In this document: piece after piece, positions 27,081-38,067 of the stretch
Layout of the letters: each line of letters opens with the position of its first letter
Position numbering within the stretch: position 1 is the first letter of the stretch
Assembly: GCF_016648105.1 (NCBI RefSeq)
Contig: NZ_JACVVE010000015.1
Location: forward strand, 1 to 64,000
Reading direction: 5' to 3'
Length of the DNA: 64,000 nucleotides
Source of the DNA: Pseudomonas sp. S31
Lineage (GTDB): Bacteria; Pseudomonadota; Gammaproteobacteria; Pseudomonadales; Pseudomonadaceae
Translations under genes and position numbers: made by a program
Notes under the pieces: generated by a model
Seen by the model: the letters and a program-made list of their open reading frames with translations, nothing else
Database searches by the model: none
What the model was told of the DNA's origin: nothing

Positions 27081-28208
27081 GTGACCAGCCTCTACAGCCT
27101 TGCCCATTTGCGCGACCTGCCGGCTTCGACCTGGGACGCCCTGGTGCCCGCCGGCCAACCCTTTCTGCGCCATGCCTTCCTCAGTGCCCTGGAAGACAGC
27201 GGCAGCGTCGTTCCGGCCACCGGGTGGGCGGCCGAGCACCTGTTGCTCGAACGCGATGGCCAGGTGCGAGCGATCCTGCCGGCCTATCGCAAGTGGCATT
27301 CGTTCGGTGAGTACGTGTTCGACCACGGTTGGGCCGATGCCTGCGAGCGCGCCGGTATCGCCTACTACCCCAAGCTGCTCGGCGCCGTGCCGTTCAGTCC
27401 GGTCACCGGCCCGCGCCTGTTGGCGGCCGACCCCGCCGATGGCCTCCTGCTGTTGCAGGCGCTACCGGAATACCTGGGCAAGGGTGGGCTCTCCGGGGCG
27501 CACATCAACTTCACCGAGCCTGCGCTGGACCAGCACCTGGCCGAACAGCCCGGTTGGCTGGAGCGCCTGGGCTGCCAGTTCCACTGGCGTAACCGGGGCT
27601 ACCGGGATTTCCAGGACTTCCTCGACACCTTGAGCTCGCGCAAGCGCAAGCAGATGCGCAAGGAGCGTGAGCAGGTGGCTGGGCAGGGCATCGATTTCCG
27701 TTGGTACCGGGGCGACGAACTCAGCGAAGCGCAGTGGGATTTCGTCTACCGCTGCTATGCCAATACCTACACGGTGCGGCGCCGCGCGCCCTACCTGACC
27801 CGCGAGTGTTTCAGCCTGCTGGCCGAGCGCATGCCCGAGGCACTGCGTGTGGTCATGGCCCGGCAGGCGGGGCGGGACGTGGCCATGGCATTGAGCCTGG
27901 TCGGTGGCGACAGCCTGTATGGTCGCTATTGGGGCTGCCTGGACGAATTCGACCGGTTGCATTTCGAGACCTGCTTCTACCAGGGCATGGAGTTCGCCAT
28001 CGCCCAGGGTGTGCAGCGCTTCGATGCCGGTGCCCAAGGCGAGCACAAGCTGATCAGGGGCTTCGAGCCGGTATTGACGCGCTCGTGGCACTACCTGCTG
28101 CATCCAGGCTTGCGGCGGGCGGTGGACGAGTTCCTGGTGCAGGAGCGCGAAGGGGTGAGGGCGTACGCCGAGCAGGCTCGTGAGATGCTGCCTTACCGGT
28201 GCGATTGA
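27081..28208 (+). CDS. FemAB-like GNAT family acyltransferase (COG3146 type)
   Basis: The product has about 375 residues from the GTG at 27081; an earlier in-frame ATG at 27027 is possible but gives an atypical N-terminus. The family pattern is clear: LYSLAHLRDLPASTWDALV, then NITHVN-type segment GAHINFTEPALDQHL, the basic run SSRKRKQMRKEREQV, and GAQGEHKLIRGFEPV near the end. Such proteins are annotated as peptidoglycan biosynthesis or recognition proteins, but function is not proven. The 266 bp upstream, shared with the porin promoter, show no clear operator. Confidence 0.82.
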   Translation: MTSLYSLAHLRDLPASTWDALVPAGQPFLRHAFLSALEDSGSVVPATGWAAEHLLLERDGQVRAILPAYRKWHSFGEYVFDHGWADACERAGIAYYPKLLGAVPFSPVTGPRLLAADPADGLLLLQALPEYLGKGGLSGAHINFTEPALDQHLAEQPGWLERLGCQFHWRNRGYRDFQDFLDTLSSRKRKQMRKEREQVAGQGIDFRWYRGDELSEAQWDFVYRCYANTYTVRRRAPYLTRECFSLLAERMPEALRVVMARQAGRDVAMALSLVGGDSLYGRYWGCLDEFDRLHFETCFYQGMEFAIAQGVQRFDAGAQGEHKLIRGFEPVLTRSWHYLLHPGLRRAVDEFLVQEREGVRAYAEQAREMLPYRCD

Positions 28209-28210
28209 GC

Positions 28211-28245
28211 GGTGGATGGCACTGGCGTAGCCCGTGCCATCCACC
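28211..28245. terminator. Hairpin between convergent genes
   Basis: Perfect 12-bp arms GGTGGATGGCAC (28211-28222) and GTGCCATCCACC (28234-28245) lie 3 bp after one stop codon and 8 bp before the other. No T tract is present on either side, so it is a candidate bidirectional terminator. Confidence 0.55.
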
Positions 28246-28252
28246 CTGGGCG

Positions 28253-29878
28253 TTACAGGATGAAGCGCTTCACCAACCCGTTCAGCCCATTGGCCAGCCG
28301 CGACAGCTCCTGGCTCGAGGCATTGGTCTGCTGCGAGCCGGTCGCACTCTGCACCGACAGGTCGCGAATGTTGGTCAGGTTGCGGTCGACCTCGCGCGCC
28401 ACCTGTGCCTGCTCCTCGGCGGCGCTGGCGATCACCAGGTTGCGCTCGTACATCTCGCTGATCCCCGAGGTGATCTCGTGCAGCGCCTGGCCGGCACTCT
28501 GCGCCAGTTCCTGGGTGTGCTGCGCCCGTGCACTGCTGCTCTGCATGGCCTGCAAGGCCTGGCTGGCGCCATTGCGCATCAGCGAGACCATCTGCTCGAT
28601 CTCCTGGGTCGAGTTCTGCGTACGATGGGCCAGTGCCCGCACCTCATCGGCGACCACGGCGAAACCACGCCCCGACTCGCCAGCGCGGGCGGCTTCGATG
28701 GCGGCGTTCAGCGCCAGCAGGTTGGTCTGCTCGGCGATCGCGCGGATCACATCCAGCACCTTGCCGACCTGCTGAGATTGCTCGGCCAGGGTGCCCACCA
28801 AGGCTGCCGAAGCGGTCACTTCCTCGGTCAGGTCGCCGATCGCCTCGATGGTTTGCGATACCCGCGCCTGGCCTTGCTGCGCCGATTGCGTGGATGCCCT
28901 GGACGCTTCGGAGGTGGACACGGCATTGCGTGCCACTTCATCCACCGCTGCGCTCATCTCGTTCACCGCAGTAGCCGCCTGTTCGATCTCGTCATGCTGG
29001 CGTGTCAGGCCTCGACCGGCTTCTTCGGTCACCGCATTGAGTTCTTCCGAGGCGGCCGCCAGTTGCGTGGAAGAGCCGGTGATTTCACCCAGGGTCTCGC
29101 GCAGGCGTTCGCGCATTTGCGAAAGCGATTGCTGCAACTGGCTGACTTCGTCCTGGCCAGTCACGGCGATCGGTTGGCTCAGGTCGCCTTCAGCCACCTG
29201 GCGAGCGGCGAGTACCGCGTCGCGCAACGGCTGGACGATGCTGCGGGTCAGCAGCCAGGCCAGGGCGATGGTCACCAGCGCCGCGAGCACGATCACCGCG
29301 ATCACCACCGCGCGCGACTGCGCATAGCGCTCGGCGGAGAGGGTACCCTCGCGCTCGATGCCCTTGCCGTACAGGTCACCCAATTCGGCCAGTTGCGCAC
29401 CCGTGCCATCGACCACCGGCTTCATGTCGACCAGCACCAGCTTCTGCAATGCCGCCGTATCACCGCGGCGAGCCAGGGTGAAGGAGTCGGCCATGCCCTT
29501 CTGGTACACCGCGAAATCGCGCCTGAACAGCTGGTACAGGCGGGTCTCCTCCGGGGTGTCGACGAGCGCCTCGTAGGCCTGGATGTTCTGCATCAGCACC
29601 GTGTTGCGCGCTTCGTACTGGCTGACATAGGTGTCGACGTTGGCCGGGTTGGGGTCCAGTGCCACGCGCAGGGAAATGGTGCGGATACGCAGCATGTTCT
29701 CGCGGATGGTGTCGACCGTGCGAATGCTCGGTACCCAGTCCTTTTCCATGGCTGTGGCCGAATCACGAATGGTCGACATCTTGGCCAGCGAAAACACCCC
29801 AAGAAACGCGACCATCAGTGCAATACACGCAAAGCCCGAAGCAGCCCTGGGCGCGATACTCCATCTGCGTAACAGCAT
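28253..29878 (-). CDS. Methyl-accepting chemotaxis protein
   Basis: This inner-membrane chemoreceptor has 541 residues from the ATG at 29878; two extra codons are possible from 29884. TM1 is at about residues 12-32. A four-helix-bundle periplasmic sensor runs to about 188 ([25 protein letters not shown]) and TM2 is at about 190-212. A HAMP domain follows, then the coiled-coil signalling domain whose tip is [20 protein letters not shown]. The C-terminus lacks the CheR/CheB-tethering pentapeptide. The ligand is not predictable by eye. It is a single gene. Confidence 0.92.
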   Translation of the reverse strand: MLLRRWSIAPRAASGFACIALMVAFLGVFSLAKMSTIRDSATAMEKDWVPSIRTVDTIRENMLRIRTISLRVALDPNPANVDTYVSQYEARNTVLMQNIQAYEALVDTPEETRLYQLFRRDFAVYQKGMADSFTLARRGDTAALQKLVLVDMKPVVDGTGAQLAELGDLYGKGIEREGTLSAERYAQSRAVVIAVIVLAALVTIALAWLLTRSIVQPLRDAVLAARQVAEGDLSQPIAVTGQDEVSQLQQSLSQMRERLRETLGEITGSSTQLAAASEELNAVTEEAGRGLTRQHDEIEQAATAVNEMSAAVDEVARNAVSTSEASRASTQSAQQGQARVSQTIEAIGDLTEEVTASAALVGTLAEQSQQVGKVLDVIRAIAEQTNLLALNAAIEAARAGESGRGFAVVADEVRALAHRTQNSTQEIEQMVSLMRNGASQALQAMQSSSARAQHTQELAQSAGQALHEITSGISEMYERNLVIASAAEEQAQVAREVDRNLTNIRDLSVQSATGSQQTNASSQELSRLANGLNGLVKRFIL

Positions 29879-29972
29879 TACCACCTCGCCGGCCCGCCAG
29901 GGCCTTCAGTTGTTGAGTCGTACGACAACTTGTATCGGCTAGGCGGGCGAGCGCTTGAGGGGCGACAACGGG

Positions 29973-31805
<1,833 letters not shown>

Positions 31806-31867
31806 AGGCAGTGCAACTCCTTTTCCAACCAACCTGCAGGCGGCTCACGTCCTTGTGAGACCGGCAA

Positions 31868-32425
31868 TCAGTCGATGCGTTTGGCCGACTTGATGTAGAC
31901 CGGGTCTGCCGGTACATCGCGCATGCCGCTTTTGATGGTGGTGGGCGAGTTGACGATCTGGTCGACCACCTCCATGCCCTTGGTCACTTTGCCGAACACC
32001 GCGTAGCCAGCGTCGCGGCCCGGGTTGAGGGAGTCATTGTCGGCGACGTTGATGAAGAACTGGCTGGTGGCCGAGTTCGGGTTGGAGGTGCGGGCCATGG
32101 ACAGGGTGCCACGGGTGTTCATCAGGCCATTGCTGGCTTCGTTCCTGATCGGGTCACGGGTGTCTTTCTGCACCATGCGATCGGTGAAGCCGCCACCCTG
32201 GACCATGAAGCCGGGAATCACCCGGTGGAAAATGGTGTTGTTGTAGAAGCCACTGTCGACGTATTCGAGGAAGTTCTTCGTGCTGACCGGCGCCTTCTCG
32301 GCGTTCAGTTCGATTTCCACCTGGCCGAAGCTGGTGTCGAGCAGGACGTGCGGGGTTTTGTCCGAGGCCATGACGCTGGCGGCGAAGGCGAACGAGCAGG
32401 CGGTGAGCAGGAGGTTTTTCAGCAT
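31868..32425 (-). CDS. ppiA: Periplasmic peptidyl-prolyl cis-trans isomerase (cyclophilin)
   Basis: The 185-residue precursor has a signal peptide ending in AFAASVMA. The cyclophilin core has [15 protein letters not shown] (catalytic Arg and Phe), [10 protein letters not shown] and the loop [15 protein letters not shown]. It is a periplasmic PPIase that assists folding at proline bonds. Its start overlaps the end of the hydrolase gene by 7 bp, so translation is probably coupled. Confidence 0.9.
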   Translation of the reverse strand: MLKNLLLTACSFAFAASVMASDKTPHVLLDTSFGQVEIELNAEKAPVSTKNFLEYVDSGFYNNTIFHRVIPGFMVQGGGFTDRMVQKDTRDPIRNEASNGLMNTRGTLSMARTSNPNSATSQFFINVADNDSLNPGRDAGYAVFGKVTKGMEVVDQIVNSPTTIKSGMRDVPADPVYIKSAKRID

Positions 32426-33231
32426 GGGCTCAAAGATCCTTGAGAGGTGGAGGCGGCGGTCAGGAACTGCAGCAGGGTCTGGTTGAAGACGTCGGGTTGA
32501 TCAAGGGGCGTAGCGTGCCGGGAATCGTCGACGACCACCAGCCTGGCCTTGGGTATCTTGGCCACGTAGCGCTCCTTGAGTTGTATCGGGGTGTAATCGT
32601 GGTCGGCAGCGACGATCAGCGTCGGACAACGGATCTGGCCGATGCGTTCTTCCACGCCCCAGTCGACGATGGCGTCGAAGCTGGCGAGATAGGCGCGTTT
32701 GTCGTTGCGTGCCCAGCGCTGGGCCATGGTCTGGCGCAGGTCGGCCTGCTCGGGTTTGGGAAACAGCCGCGCGGCGAGACCCTGGCCCACCGTCTCGACG
32801 CTGAGCAGCCGCGCCAGGCCCCAGCGCTTGGCCCACCAGAGCCAGTCGGAGGCCGTGCGGCGCTTGACCGCCGGGGCGCTGTTGACGATACACAGGCTGC
32901 GCAGCCACTGCGGATGGTCGACGGCGAACTGGAAGCCGACCATGCCGCCCATGGACAGGCCGACGAAGTGCACCGGGCCAGTGTCCAGGTGTTCGAGCAG
33001 GGCCAGCAGGTCGGCGCTGAAGGTGGCGATCTGGTAACCGTCACGGGGCTTATCGGAGCGGCCGTGGCCGCGAATGTCCATGAGGATCACCCGGTAGTGC
33101 TGGCTCAGCGCCGGCACCTGCAGCTCCCAGTCCTGGCTGCTCGAGCCTAGCCCATGCAACAGCACCACGGGTTCGCCCTGGCCGTATTCCTGATAATGCA
33201 GCGAGCATCCTTCATGTTCGAAATAGGCCAC
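32419..33231 (-). CDS. Alpha/beta fold hydrolase
   Basis: The 270-residue protein starts at the GTG at 33231 ([16 protein letters not shown]). The motifs are [15 protein letters not shown] (oxyanion), [12 protein letters not shown], the nucleophile [14 protein letters not shown] (acid) and the catalytic His in DSRHATPL. It is of the haloperoxidase/esterase type and the substrate is unknown. It lies 13 bp after the LysR gene and overlaps ppiA, so it sits in a mixed operon. Confidence 0.87.
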   Translation of the reverse strand: MAYFEHEGCSLHYQEYGQGEPVVLLHGLGSSSQDWELQVPALSQHYRVILMDIRGHGRSDKPRDGYQIATFSADLLALLEHLDTGPVHFVGLSMGGMVGFQFAVDHPQWLRSLCIVNSAPAVKRRTASDWLWWAKRWGLARLLSVETVGQGLAARLFPKPEQADLRQTMAQRWARNDKRAYLASFDAIVDWGVEERIGQIRCPTLIVAADHDYTPIQLKERYVAKIPKARLVVVDDSRHATPLDQPDVFNQTLLQFLTAASTSQGSLSPC

Positions 33232-33244
33232 CGGCGCGGTCCTC

Positions 33245-34168
33245 TCAAGCTTGTGGGGGGGCTGCGAAGGGCACGTCCAGGGGCGCGGTGTCGAAATTGC
33301 GCAGCAGGTCGATGAGAATCTGCGTGGCCGGGCCCAGGGTCTTCTCTTTGCTCGAATAAAGGTAGAACAGTGGGTGGCGGCTGCCACCCTGATCCAGCGG
33401 CAAGGGCTTGAGCACGCCATCGCGCAGCTCGCGTTCGATCATGTGCCGGGGCAGCCAGGCAAAGCCCAGGCCACTGCTGACGAAGGTGGCGGCGGTGCCC
33501 AGGCTGCCGACCGTCCAGCGCTGCTCGGCGCCGAGCCAGCCGACATCGCGAGGCTGCGCCCGGCCCGAGTCGCGGATCACCACCTGCAACTGGCTTTCCA
33601 GGTCCTGGAAGGTGATGTCCCGCCCCAGGCGGTGCAGGCTGTGCTCGGGATGGGCAACGGCGACGAATTCCACCGAGCTCAGCTCGGTGCCCAGGTAGCC
33701 ACCGATGCTGTAACTGCTGATGGCGAGGTCGGCGATACCCTCGTGCAGCACTTCCTCGACGCCAGACAACACCTCCTCGCGCAAGCGCACCCGGCAACCA
33801 CGGCTTTGCGGCATGAATGCGCTGAGGGCGCGCACCAGGCGGGCGCTGGGGTAGGCGGCATCGACCACCACGCGCACCTCGGCTTCCCAGCCCTGTTCCA
33901 TATGATGGGCCAGGTCCTCGAGCTGGCTGGCCTGCTTGACCAGGTGCCGCGAGCGGCGCAGCAGCACGTTGCCGGCCTCGGTCAGCACTGCCTTGCGCCC
34001 ATCGATGCGCAGCAATGGCACGCCCAGTTGCTCCTGCATGCGTGCCACGGTGTAGCTCACCGACGACTGCGAGCGGTGCAGGGCCTCGGCGGCCTGGGCA
34101 AACCCGCCGTGGTCGACCACTGCCTGCAGGGTTCGCCACTGATCCAGGGTTACGCGCGGCGCTTTCAT
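33245..34168 (-). CDS. LysR family transcriptional regulator
   Basis: The 307-residue regulator has an N-terminal winged HTH (VTLDQWRTLQAVVDHGGFAQAAEALHRSQSSVSYTVARMQEQLG) and a periplasmic-binding-like effector domain from about residue 90. It heads the leftward cluster hydrolase-ppiA-ABC, which is unusual because LysR genes more often diverge from their targets. The divergent small secreted protein gene at 34217 is an alternative target, 48 bp away. Confidence 0.9.
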   Translation of the reverse strand: MKAPRVTLDQWRTLQAVVDHGGFAQAAEALHRSQSSVSYTVARMQEQLGVPLLRIDGRKAVLTEAGNVLLRRSRHLVKQASQLEDLAHHMEQGWEAEVRVVVDAAYPSARLVRALSAFMPQSRGCRVRLREEVLSGVEEVLHEGIADLAISSYSIGGYLGTELSSVEFVAVAHPEHSLHRLGRDITFQDLESQLQVVIRDSGRAQPRDVGWLGAEQRWTVGSLGTAATFVSSGLGFAWLPRHMIERELRDGVLKPLPLDQGGSRHPLFYLYSSKEKTLGPATQILIDLLRNFDTAPLDVPFAAPPQA

Positions 34169-34216
34169 CTTCGGCTCCTGTTGTCCTAAGCTGCGCTCTT
34201 CTCAAGGAGAGCGCCC

Positions 34217-34531
34217 ATGAAGAAATGTTGTGCGGTATTGCTGCTGTGCCTGCCTGCGGTGGCTGTGGCCTATCCCATCGATGTGGAAAAGCAGACAGAC
34301 GGGGTGCAACTCGACTACACCACCTACGCCACGGCCTACGACATCGGCAGTATCAGCCTGAACAACTATGGGCAGGTGCCGGCGCAGTGCAAGGTCACTT
34401 TCCGCAATGGCCCGGAAGCGCCCCGGGTGCGTCGGGTGAATGTGCCGGCCGGTAGAAGCGTGGACGTCACCGCCAAGTTCAACCGGCAGATCATCCGGCT
34501 GCGCGTCGACCTGGCCTGCAAGGCGGAATAA
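34217..34531 (+). CDS. Small secreted protein of unknown function
   Basis: The 104-residue precursor has a signal peptide (MKKCCAVLLLCLPAVAVA). The mature part is beta-rich with two cysteines (QCKVTF and LACKAE) that could form a disulphide; the pattern suggests a small beta-sandwich. I do not recognise the family. It is preceded by CAAGGAGAGCGCCC, a strong ribosome-binding site, and diverges from the LysR gene. Confidence 0.75.
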   Translation: MKKCCAVLLLCLPAVAVAYPIDVEKQTDGVQLDYTTYATAYDIGSISLNNYGQVPAQCKVTFRNGPEAPRVRRVNVPAGRSVDVTAKFNRQIIRLRVDLACKAE

Positions 34532-34540
34532 AACGGATTA

Positions 34541-34587
34541 ATCGATAGATTGAACCCACTTTTTACGCTTTTTTATCGATAGGTCAA
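34541..34587. promoter_or_regulatory. Paired ATCGATAG repeats upstream of azoR
   Basis: ATCGATAGATTGAA (34541-34554) and ATCGATAGGTCAA (34575-34587) are direct repeats 34 bp apart in an AT-rich region, 54-100 bp before the azoR start. They are likely regulator sites; the regulator is not known. Confidence 0.45.
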
Positions 34588-34640
34588 GCCTTAATCTTCT
34601 CTCCATCGAATCGCACCCAATTTTGCCGATGGAGGCAGCC

Positions 34641-35240
34641 ATGTCCCGCGTACTGATCATCGAAAGCAGCGCCCGCCAGCAGGATTCCGTATCCCGCCAA
34701 CTGACCCGCGACTTCATCGCCCAATGGCAAGCGGCGCACCCGGCCGATCAGATCACCGTACGCGACCTGGCCGCGACCCCGGTCCCGCACCTTGACGCCG
34801 ATCTGCTCGGCGGCTGGATGAAACCCGAGGAACAGCGCAGCGCCAGCGAAATGCAGGCCCTGGCCCGCTCCAACGAATTGACCGAGGAGTTGCTCGAAGC
34901 CGACGTGCTGGTGATGGCTGCGCCGATGTACAACTTCACCATCCCCAGCACCCTCAAGGCCTGGCTGGACCACGTGCTGCGCGCTGGCATCACCTTCAAG
35001 TACACCCCGACCGGCCCACAAGGCCTGCTTACCGGCAAGCGCGCCATCGTCCTGACCGCCCGTGGCGGTATCCATGCCGGCGCCACCAGCGACCATCAGG
35101 AACCGTACCTGCGCCAGGTGATGGCGTTCATCGGTATCCACGATGTCGATTTCATCCATGCCGAGGGCCTGAACATGAGCGGCGAGTTCCACGAGAAAGG
35201 CCTCAACCAGGCCAAGGCCAAGCTGGCCGCGGTGGCCTGA
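34641..35240 (+). CDS. azoR: FMN-dependent NADH-azoreductase
   Basis: The 199-residue flavodoxin-like quinone/azo reductase begins MSRVLIIESSARQQDSVSRQ, the FMN phosphate-binding loop. Further motifs are APMYNFTIPSTLKAWLDHV and TARGG, typical of AzoR. It reduces quinones and azo bonds using NAD(P)H and protects against thiol and quinone stress. The ATG at 34641 follows GGAGGCAGCC; an in-frame TTG at 34623 is less likely. A strong terminator follows. Confidence 0.92.
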   Translation: MSRVLIIESSARQQDSVSRQLTRDFIAQWQAAHPADQITVRDLAATPVPHLDADLLGGWMKPEEQRSASEMQALARSNELTEELLEADVLVMAAPMYNFTIPSTLKAWLDHVLRAGITFKYTPTGPQGLLTGKRAIVLTARGGIHAGATSDHQEPYLRQVMAFIGIHDVDFIHAEGLNMSGEFHEKGLNQAKAKLAAVA

Positions 35241-35293
35241 GGGGTAACGAATTCCCAACCCTGACACCTGGTTTTGCTCCTTTGGGTGTACCT

Positions 35294-35318
35294 GCCCGGC
35301 CTGATGGCCGGGCTTTTT
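35294..35318 (+). terminator. Rho-independent terminator of azoR
   Basis: Perfect 8-bp arms GCCCGGCC and GGCCGGGC with the tetraloop TGAT are followed by seven T. Confidence 0.9.
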
Positions 35319-35412
35319 TATGCCGGGGATTTACCGGCCCCCACATTCCTCATGGTTGAACTCTGCTGGCGCAACCCGCTAAGGTCGCGCCCTTGAATCA
35401 CGAGAGGCAACC

Positions 35413-36288
35413 ATGGGCTACCTGATAATCGTCGCGCTGATCCAGGCGTTTTCCTTCAGCCTGATCGGCGAGTACCTGGCCGGGCACGTCGACAGCTACT
35501 TCGCCGTGCTCGCCCGGGTGGTGCTGGCCGGCCTGGTCTTCCTGCCGCTGACCCGCTGGCGCCAGGTCGAACCCCGCTTCATCCGCTCGATGCTGCTGAT
35601 CGGCGCCTTGCAGTACGGCATCACCTACGTCTGCCTGTACCTGAGCTTCCGCGTGCTGACGGTGCCGGAAGTGCTGCTGTTCACCATTCTCACGCCGCTG
35701 CACGTGACGCTGATCGAAGATGCGTTGAATCGCCGCTTCAACCCTTGGGCATTGCTGGCCGCTGCGGTCGCGGTGGCAGGGGCCGCAGTCATTCGTTTCG
35801 ACAGCATCACCGGCGATTTCTTCATTGGCTTCCTGCTGTTGCAACTGGCCAACTTCACCTATGCAGCCGGCCAGGTGCTGTACCGCCACCTGATCGCCCG
35901 CCACCCCAGCGACCTGCCGCACTACAAGCGCTTTGGCTATTTCTACCTCGGTGCACTGCTGATCGCGCTGCCGGCGTTCCTGCTGTTCGGCAATGCCCAG
36001 CACCTGCCGAGCACCGACGTGCAGTGGCTGGTGCTGCTGTTCCTCGGCCTGTGCCCGACGGCGCTGGGCCTGTACTGGTGGAACAAGGGTGCGTGCCTGG
36101 TCTCCGGCGGCACCCTGGCGGTGATGAACAACCTGCACGTGCCAGTCGGCCTGCTGCTCAACCTGCTGATCTGGAACCGCGACGAGCCGCTGGGGCGTTT
36201 GCTTGTCGGCGGCGCGATCATCCTCGCCTCGGTATGGTTGGCGCGCTTGGGTAGCCGTGCGCGCCCGGCACTGAGCCAGAAGGTCTGA
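35413..36288 (+). CDS. EamA/DMT family transporter
   Basis: The 291-residue inner-membrane protein has about ten hydrophobic helices in two EamA repeats, each about 140 residues (for example IIVALIQAFSFSLIGEYLAG and FLLLQLANFTYAAGQVLY). It is of the drug/metabolite exporter type and the substrate is unknown. The next gene begins 1 bp after its stop codon, so the two form an operon. Confidence 0.88.
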   Translation: MGYLIIVALIQAFSFSLIGEYLAGHVDSYFAVLARVVLAGLVFLPLTRWRQVEPRFIRSMLLIGALQYGITYVCLYLSFRVLTVPEVLLFTILTPLHVTLIEDALNRRFNPWALLAAAVAVAGAAVIRFDSITGDFFIGFLLLQLANFTYAAGQVLYRHLIARHPSDLPHYKRFGYFYLGALLIALPAFLLFGNAQHLPSTDVQWLVLLFLGLCPTALGLYWWNKGACLVSGGTLAVMNNLHVPVGLLLNLLIWNRDEPLGRLLVGGAIILASVWLARLGSRARPALSQKV

Positions 36289-36289
36289 C

Positions 36290-37225
36290 ATGCATACCAT
36301 CTTCGTCATCGTCGCACCGATCTTCGCCCTGATCCTGGTCGGCTACCTGTGCCGCAAAACCAACAAGCTGGGCGACAAGGCCGCGGCCGAGATCAACAAG
36401 ATGGTGGTCTGGCTGTGCCTGCCGGCGCTGCTGTTCAAGGTCACGGCCACCGCGACCTGGAGCGAGATCTGGCACCCGGGGTTCATCGTGGCGTTCGGCG
36501 CCGGGGCCCTGGCGATGTTCGTGGTCACCCTCGGCTGGCGCCTGTTCAGCGGCCATGGCCTGGTCGCGGCGAGCATCGACGGCTTGAGCGCGGGCTATGC
36601 CAACACCGGCTACATCGGCATTCCTTTGTGCGTGCTGCTGTTCGGCCAGCCCGGCCTGCAGCCGGCGCTGATCTCGTCGCTGATCGTGGTGTGCCTGGTG
36701 TTCGCCATCTCGCTGATGCTGATCGAGATCGGCCTGCAGGAAGAGCGACAGATCGGCCGGGCCATCCTGGTGGTGAGCAAGGCGCTGGCGAAGAACCCGC
36801 TGGTGGTGTCGCCTTTGGCGGGGGCCGCATGGGCCATGTCCGGACTGGGCCTGGCGGAGCCGGTGATGCACTTCCTGGACATGCTGAGCCTGGCCACCAC
36901 GCCGTGCGCGTTGATCTCGCTGGGCGCTTTCCTGGCGGAAAAGCGCATCGGGACCCAGGCCAGTCCCTGGCCACTGGTGTGGCTGAAGCTGGTCGGCCAG
37001 CCGGCGCTGACCTGGGTGCTGGCGTTCAAGGTGTTCAGCCTGCCGACCATGTGGGCGGCTTCGGCGGTGCTGCTGGCGGCGCTGCCGACCGGTACCGGAC
37101 CGTTCATGTTGGCGGAGTACTACAACCGCGAGGCAGGGCTGATTTCCCGGACGATCCTGTTGTCGACCGTGGTGTCGTTGGTGACGTTGACCGGCCTGCT
37201 GTACCTGCTGGGTTATGCGGGGTAG
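36290..37225 (+). CDS. AEC family transporter (auxin efflux carrier type)
   Basis: The 311-residue membrane protein has about ten helices and the family segment SAGYANTGYIGIPLCVLLFGQPG. AEC proteins move small organic acids such as malonate or malate, in some members auxin. The specificity is open here. It is the second gene of the operon with the EamA transporter. No terminator is seen directly after it; the first strong hairpin is at 37462. Confidence 0.88.
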   Translation: MHTIFVIVAPIFALILVGYLCRKTNKLGDKAAAEINKMVVWLCLPALLFKVTATATWSEIWHPGFIVAFGAGALAMFVVTLGWRLFSGHGLVAASIDGLSAGYANTGYIGIPLCVLLFGQPGLQPALISSLIVVCLVFAISLMLIEIGLQEERQIGRAILVVSKALAKNPLVVSPLAGAAWAMSGLGLAEPVMHFLDMLSLATTPCALISLGAFLAEKRIGTQASPWPLVWLKLVGQPALTWVLAFKVFSLPTMWAASAVLLAALPTGTGPFMLAEYYNREAGLISRTILLSTVVSLVTLTGLLYLLGYAG

Positions 37226-37461
37226 CTGAGCGCGCTGCTGGTTGATCAAACCTCTCGCCGTTGTTAAGCTGCTGCCGAGGGCTCAATAAGAGCATTGCTG
37301 TTCGGTGACAAGGTGCTAACGACCGACAGTGCGGATTGCGGGGCGCACCACCCTGCGGTAGCGGCAACCAGGCAACAACGGTTGGCTTGCGACCCTGCTG
37401 GTCATATCTGGCCAGTCTGCTAAGTAAGCGCTGCGACTACCAGCCCTCCTGTCATTTATGC
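37226..37461. other. Unexplained intergenic stretch, possible structured RNA
   Basis: About 235 bp without a credible ORF lie between the AEC gene and a perfect terminator. Several dyads are visible: CCGTTGTT (37258-37265) with AACAACGG (37374-37381), and CTGTTCGGT with ACCGACAG (37298-37329). I recognise no known RNA family. It could be a small RNA ending at the terminator, a long 3' UTR or debris of an insertion. Confidence 0.25.
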
Positions 37462-37484
37462 AAAGGCGCCTGATCGGCGCCTTT
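37462..37484. terminator. Bidirectional terminator hairpin
   Basis: Perfect 9-bp arms AAAGGCGCC and GGCGCCTTT with the loop TGATC. A short T tract is present on both strands. It lies 2 bp beyond the stop of the leftward toxin-like ORF and also ends any rightward transcript. Confidence 0.75.
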
Positions 37485-37486
37485 GT

Positions 37487-37987
37487 TCATTCAGCGTTAC
37501 CTATTACTTTTCCTACCTGAGTGCCATGGCCACGGCGGTTGATCCTGTAGGCCGTCACCACCGAATAGAATGCTTGGCCGGAGTTGTCATCCACGATGGG
37601 CTCCAAGATCACGACGCCCTTGGCGCTGCGCAGAACGGCAATACGGTATCCGTTCTTGGTCTGGTGGAATTCGCAATAGATGGCCGCCTTGTGCACGATT
37701 ACCGAAGCCACATAGGCCGCGACTTCGTTGACTGTTCTGTAACCCCAGCTTGGTAGCTCATGGAAGTGCTGTTCCCAGATGTGCCTCACGCCGTAACCCT
37801 TGTTCCGACCTATTTGCCGACCTGCCCTCAGGTAGATGTGTCCCTCCGGCAGGAGAATTTGCCGAGACTTCATCAAGGGCACGTAGCCAAAGCTTTGGTG
37901 CTGGGTCCGGGGATCAGCGATGTAGTCGTCCTTGTGAAGCTCTGGCGTGTAGATCGGAGACAGTATGGGGACATGAGGGAAGGACAA
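37487..37987 (-). CDS. Putative nuclease-toxin-like domain, probably N-terminally truncated
   Basis: The frame, read from the TTG at 37987, encodes 166 residues. The C-terminal 120 look like a compact domain: HIYLRAGRQIG, GYGVRHIWEQHFHEL, VAAYVASVIVHKAAIYCEF, GVVILEPI and FYSVVTAYRINRRGHGTQVG. This resembles BECR-fold (barnase/EndoU/colicin/RelE-like) toxin domains seen at the ends of polymorphic toxins; that is an impression, not a search result. No ATG or GTG occurs early: the frame is open from a TAG at 38093-38095, and the first ATG is at 37873. The N-terminus is therefore lost or the start is unusual. No immunity gene is recognised beside it. Confidence 0.5.
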   Translation of the reverse strand: MSFPHVPILSPIYTPELHKDDYIADPRTQHQSFGYVPLMKSRQILLPEGHIYLRAGRQIGRNKGYGVRHIWEQHFHELPSWGYRTVNEVAAYVASVIVHKAAIYCEFHQTKNGYRIAVLRSAKGVVILEPIVDDNSGQAFYSVVTAYRINRRGHGTQVGKVIGNAE

Positions 37988-38067
37988 ATGAAGCTCCCGT
38001 GCAATGGCCGTACTGCGCCAAAGCTTCAGGAAGCGGGTGGGCAGATCGATGAGCAGAATGAACAGCG

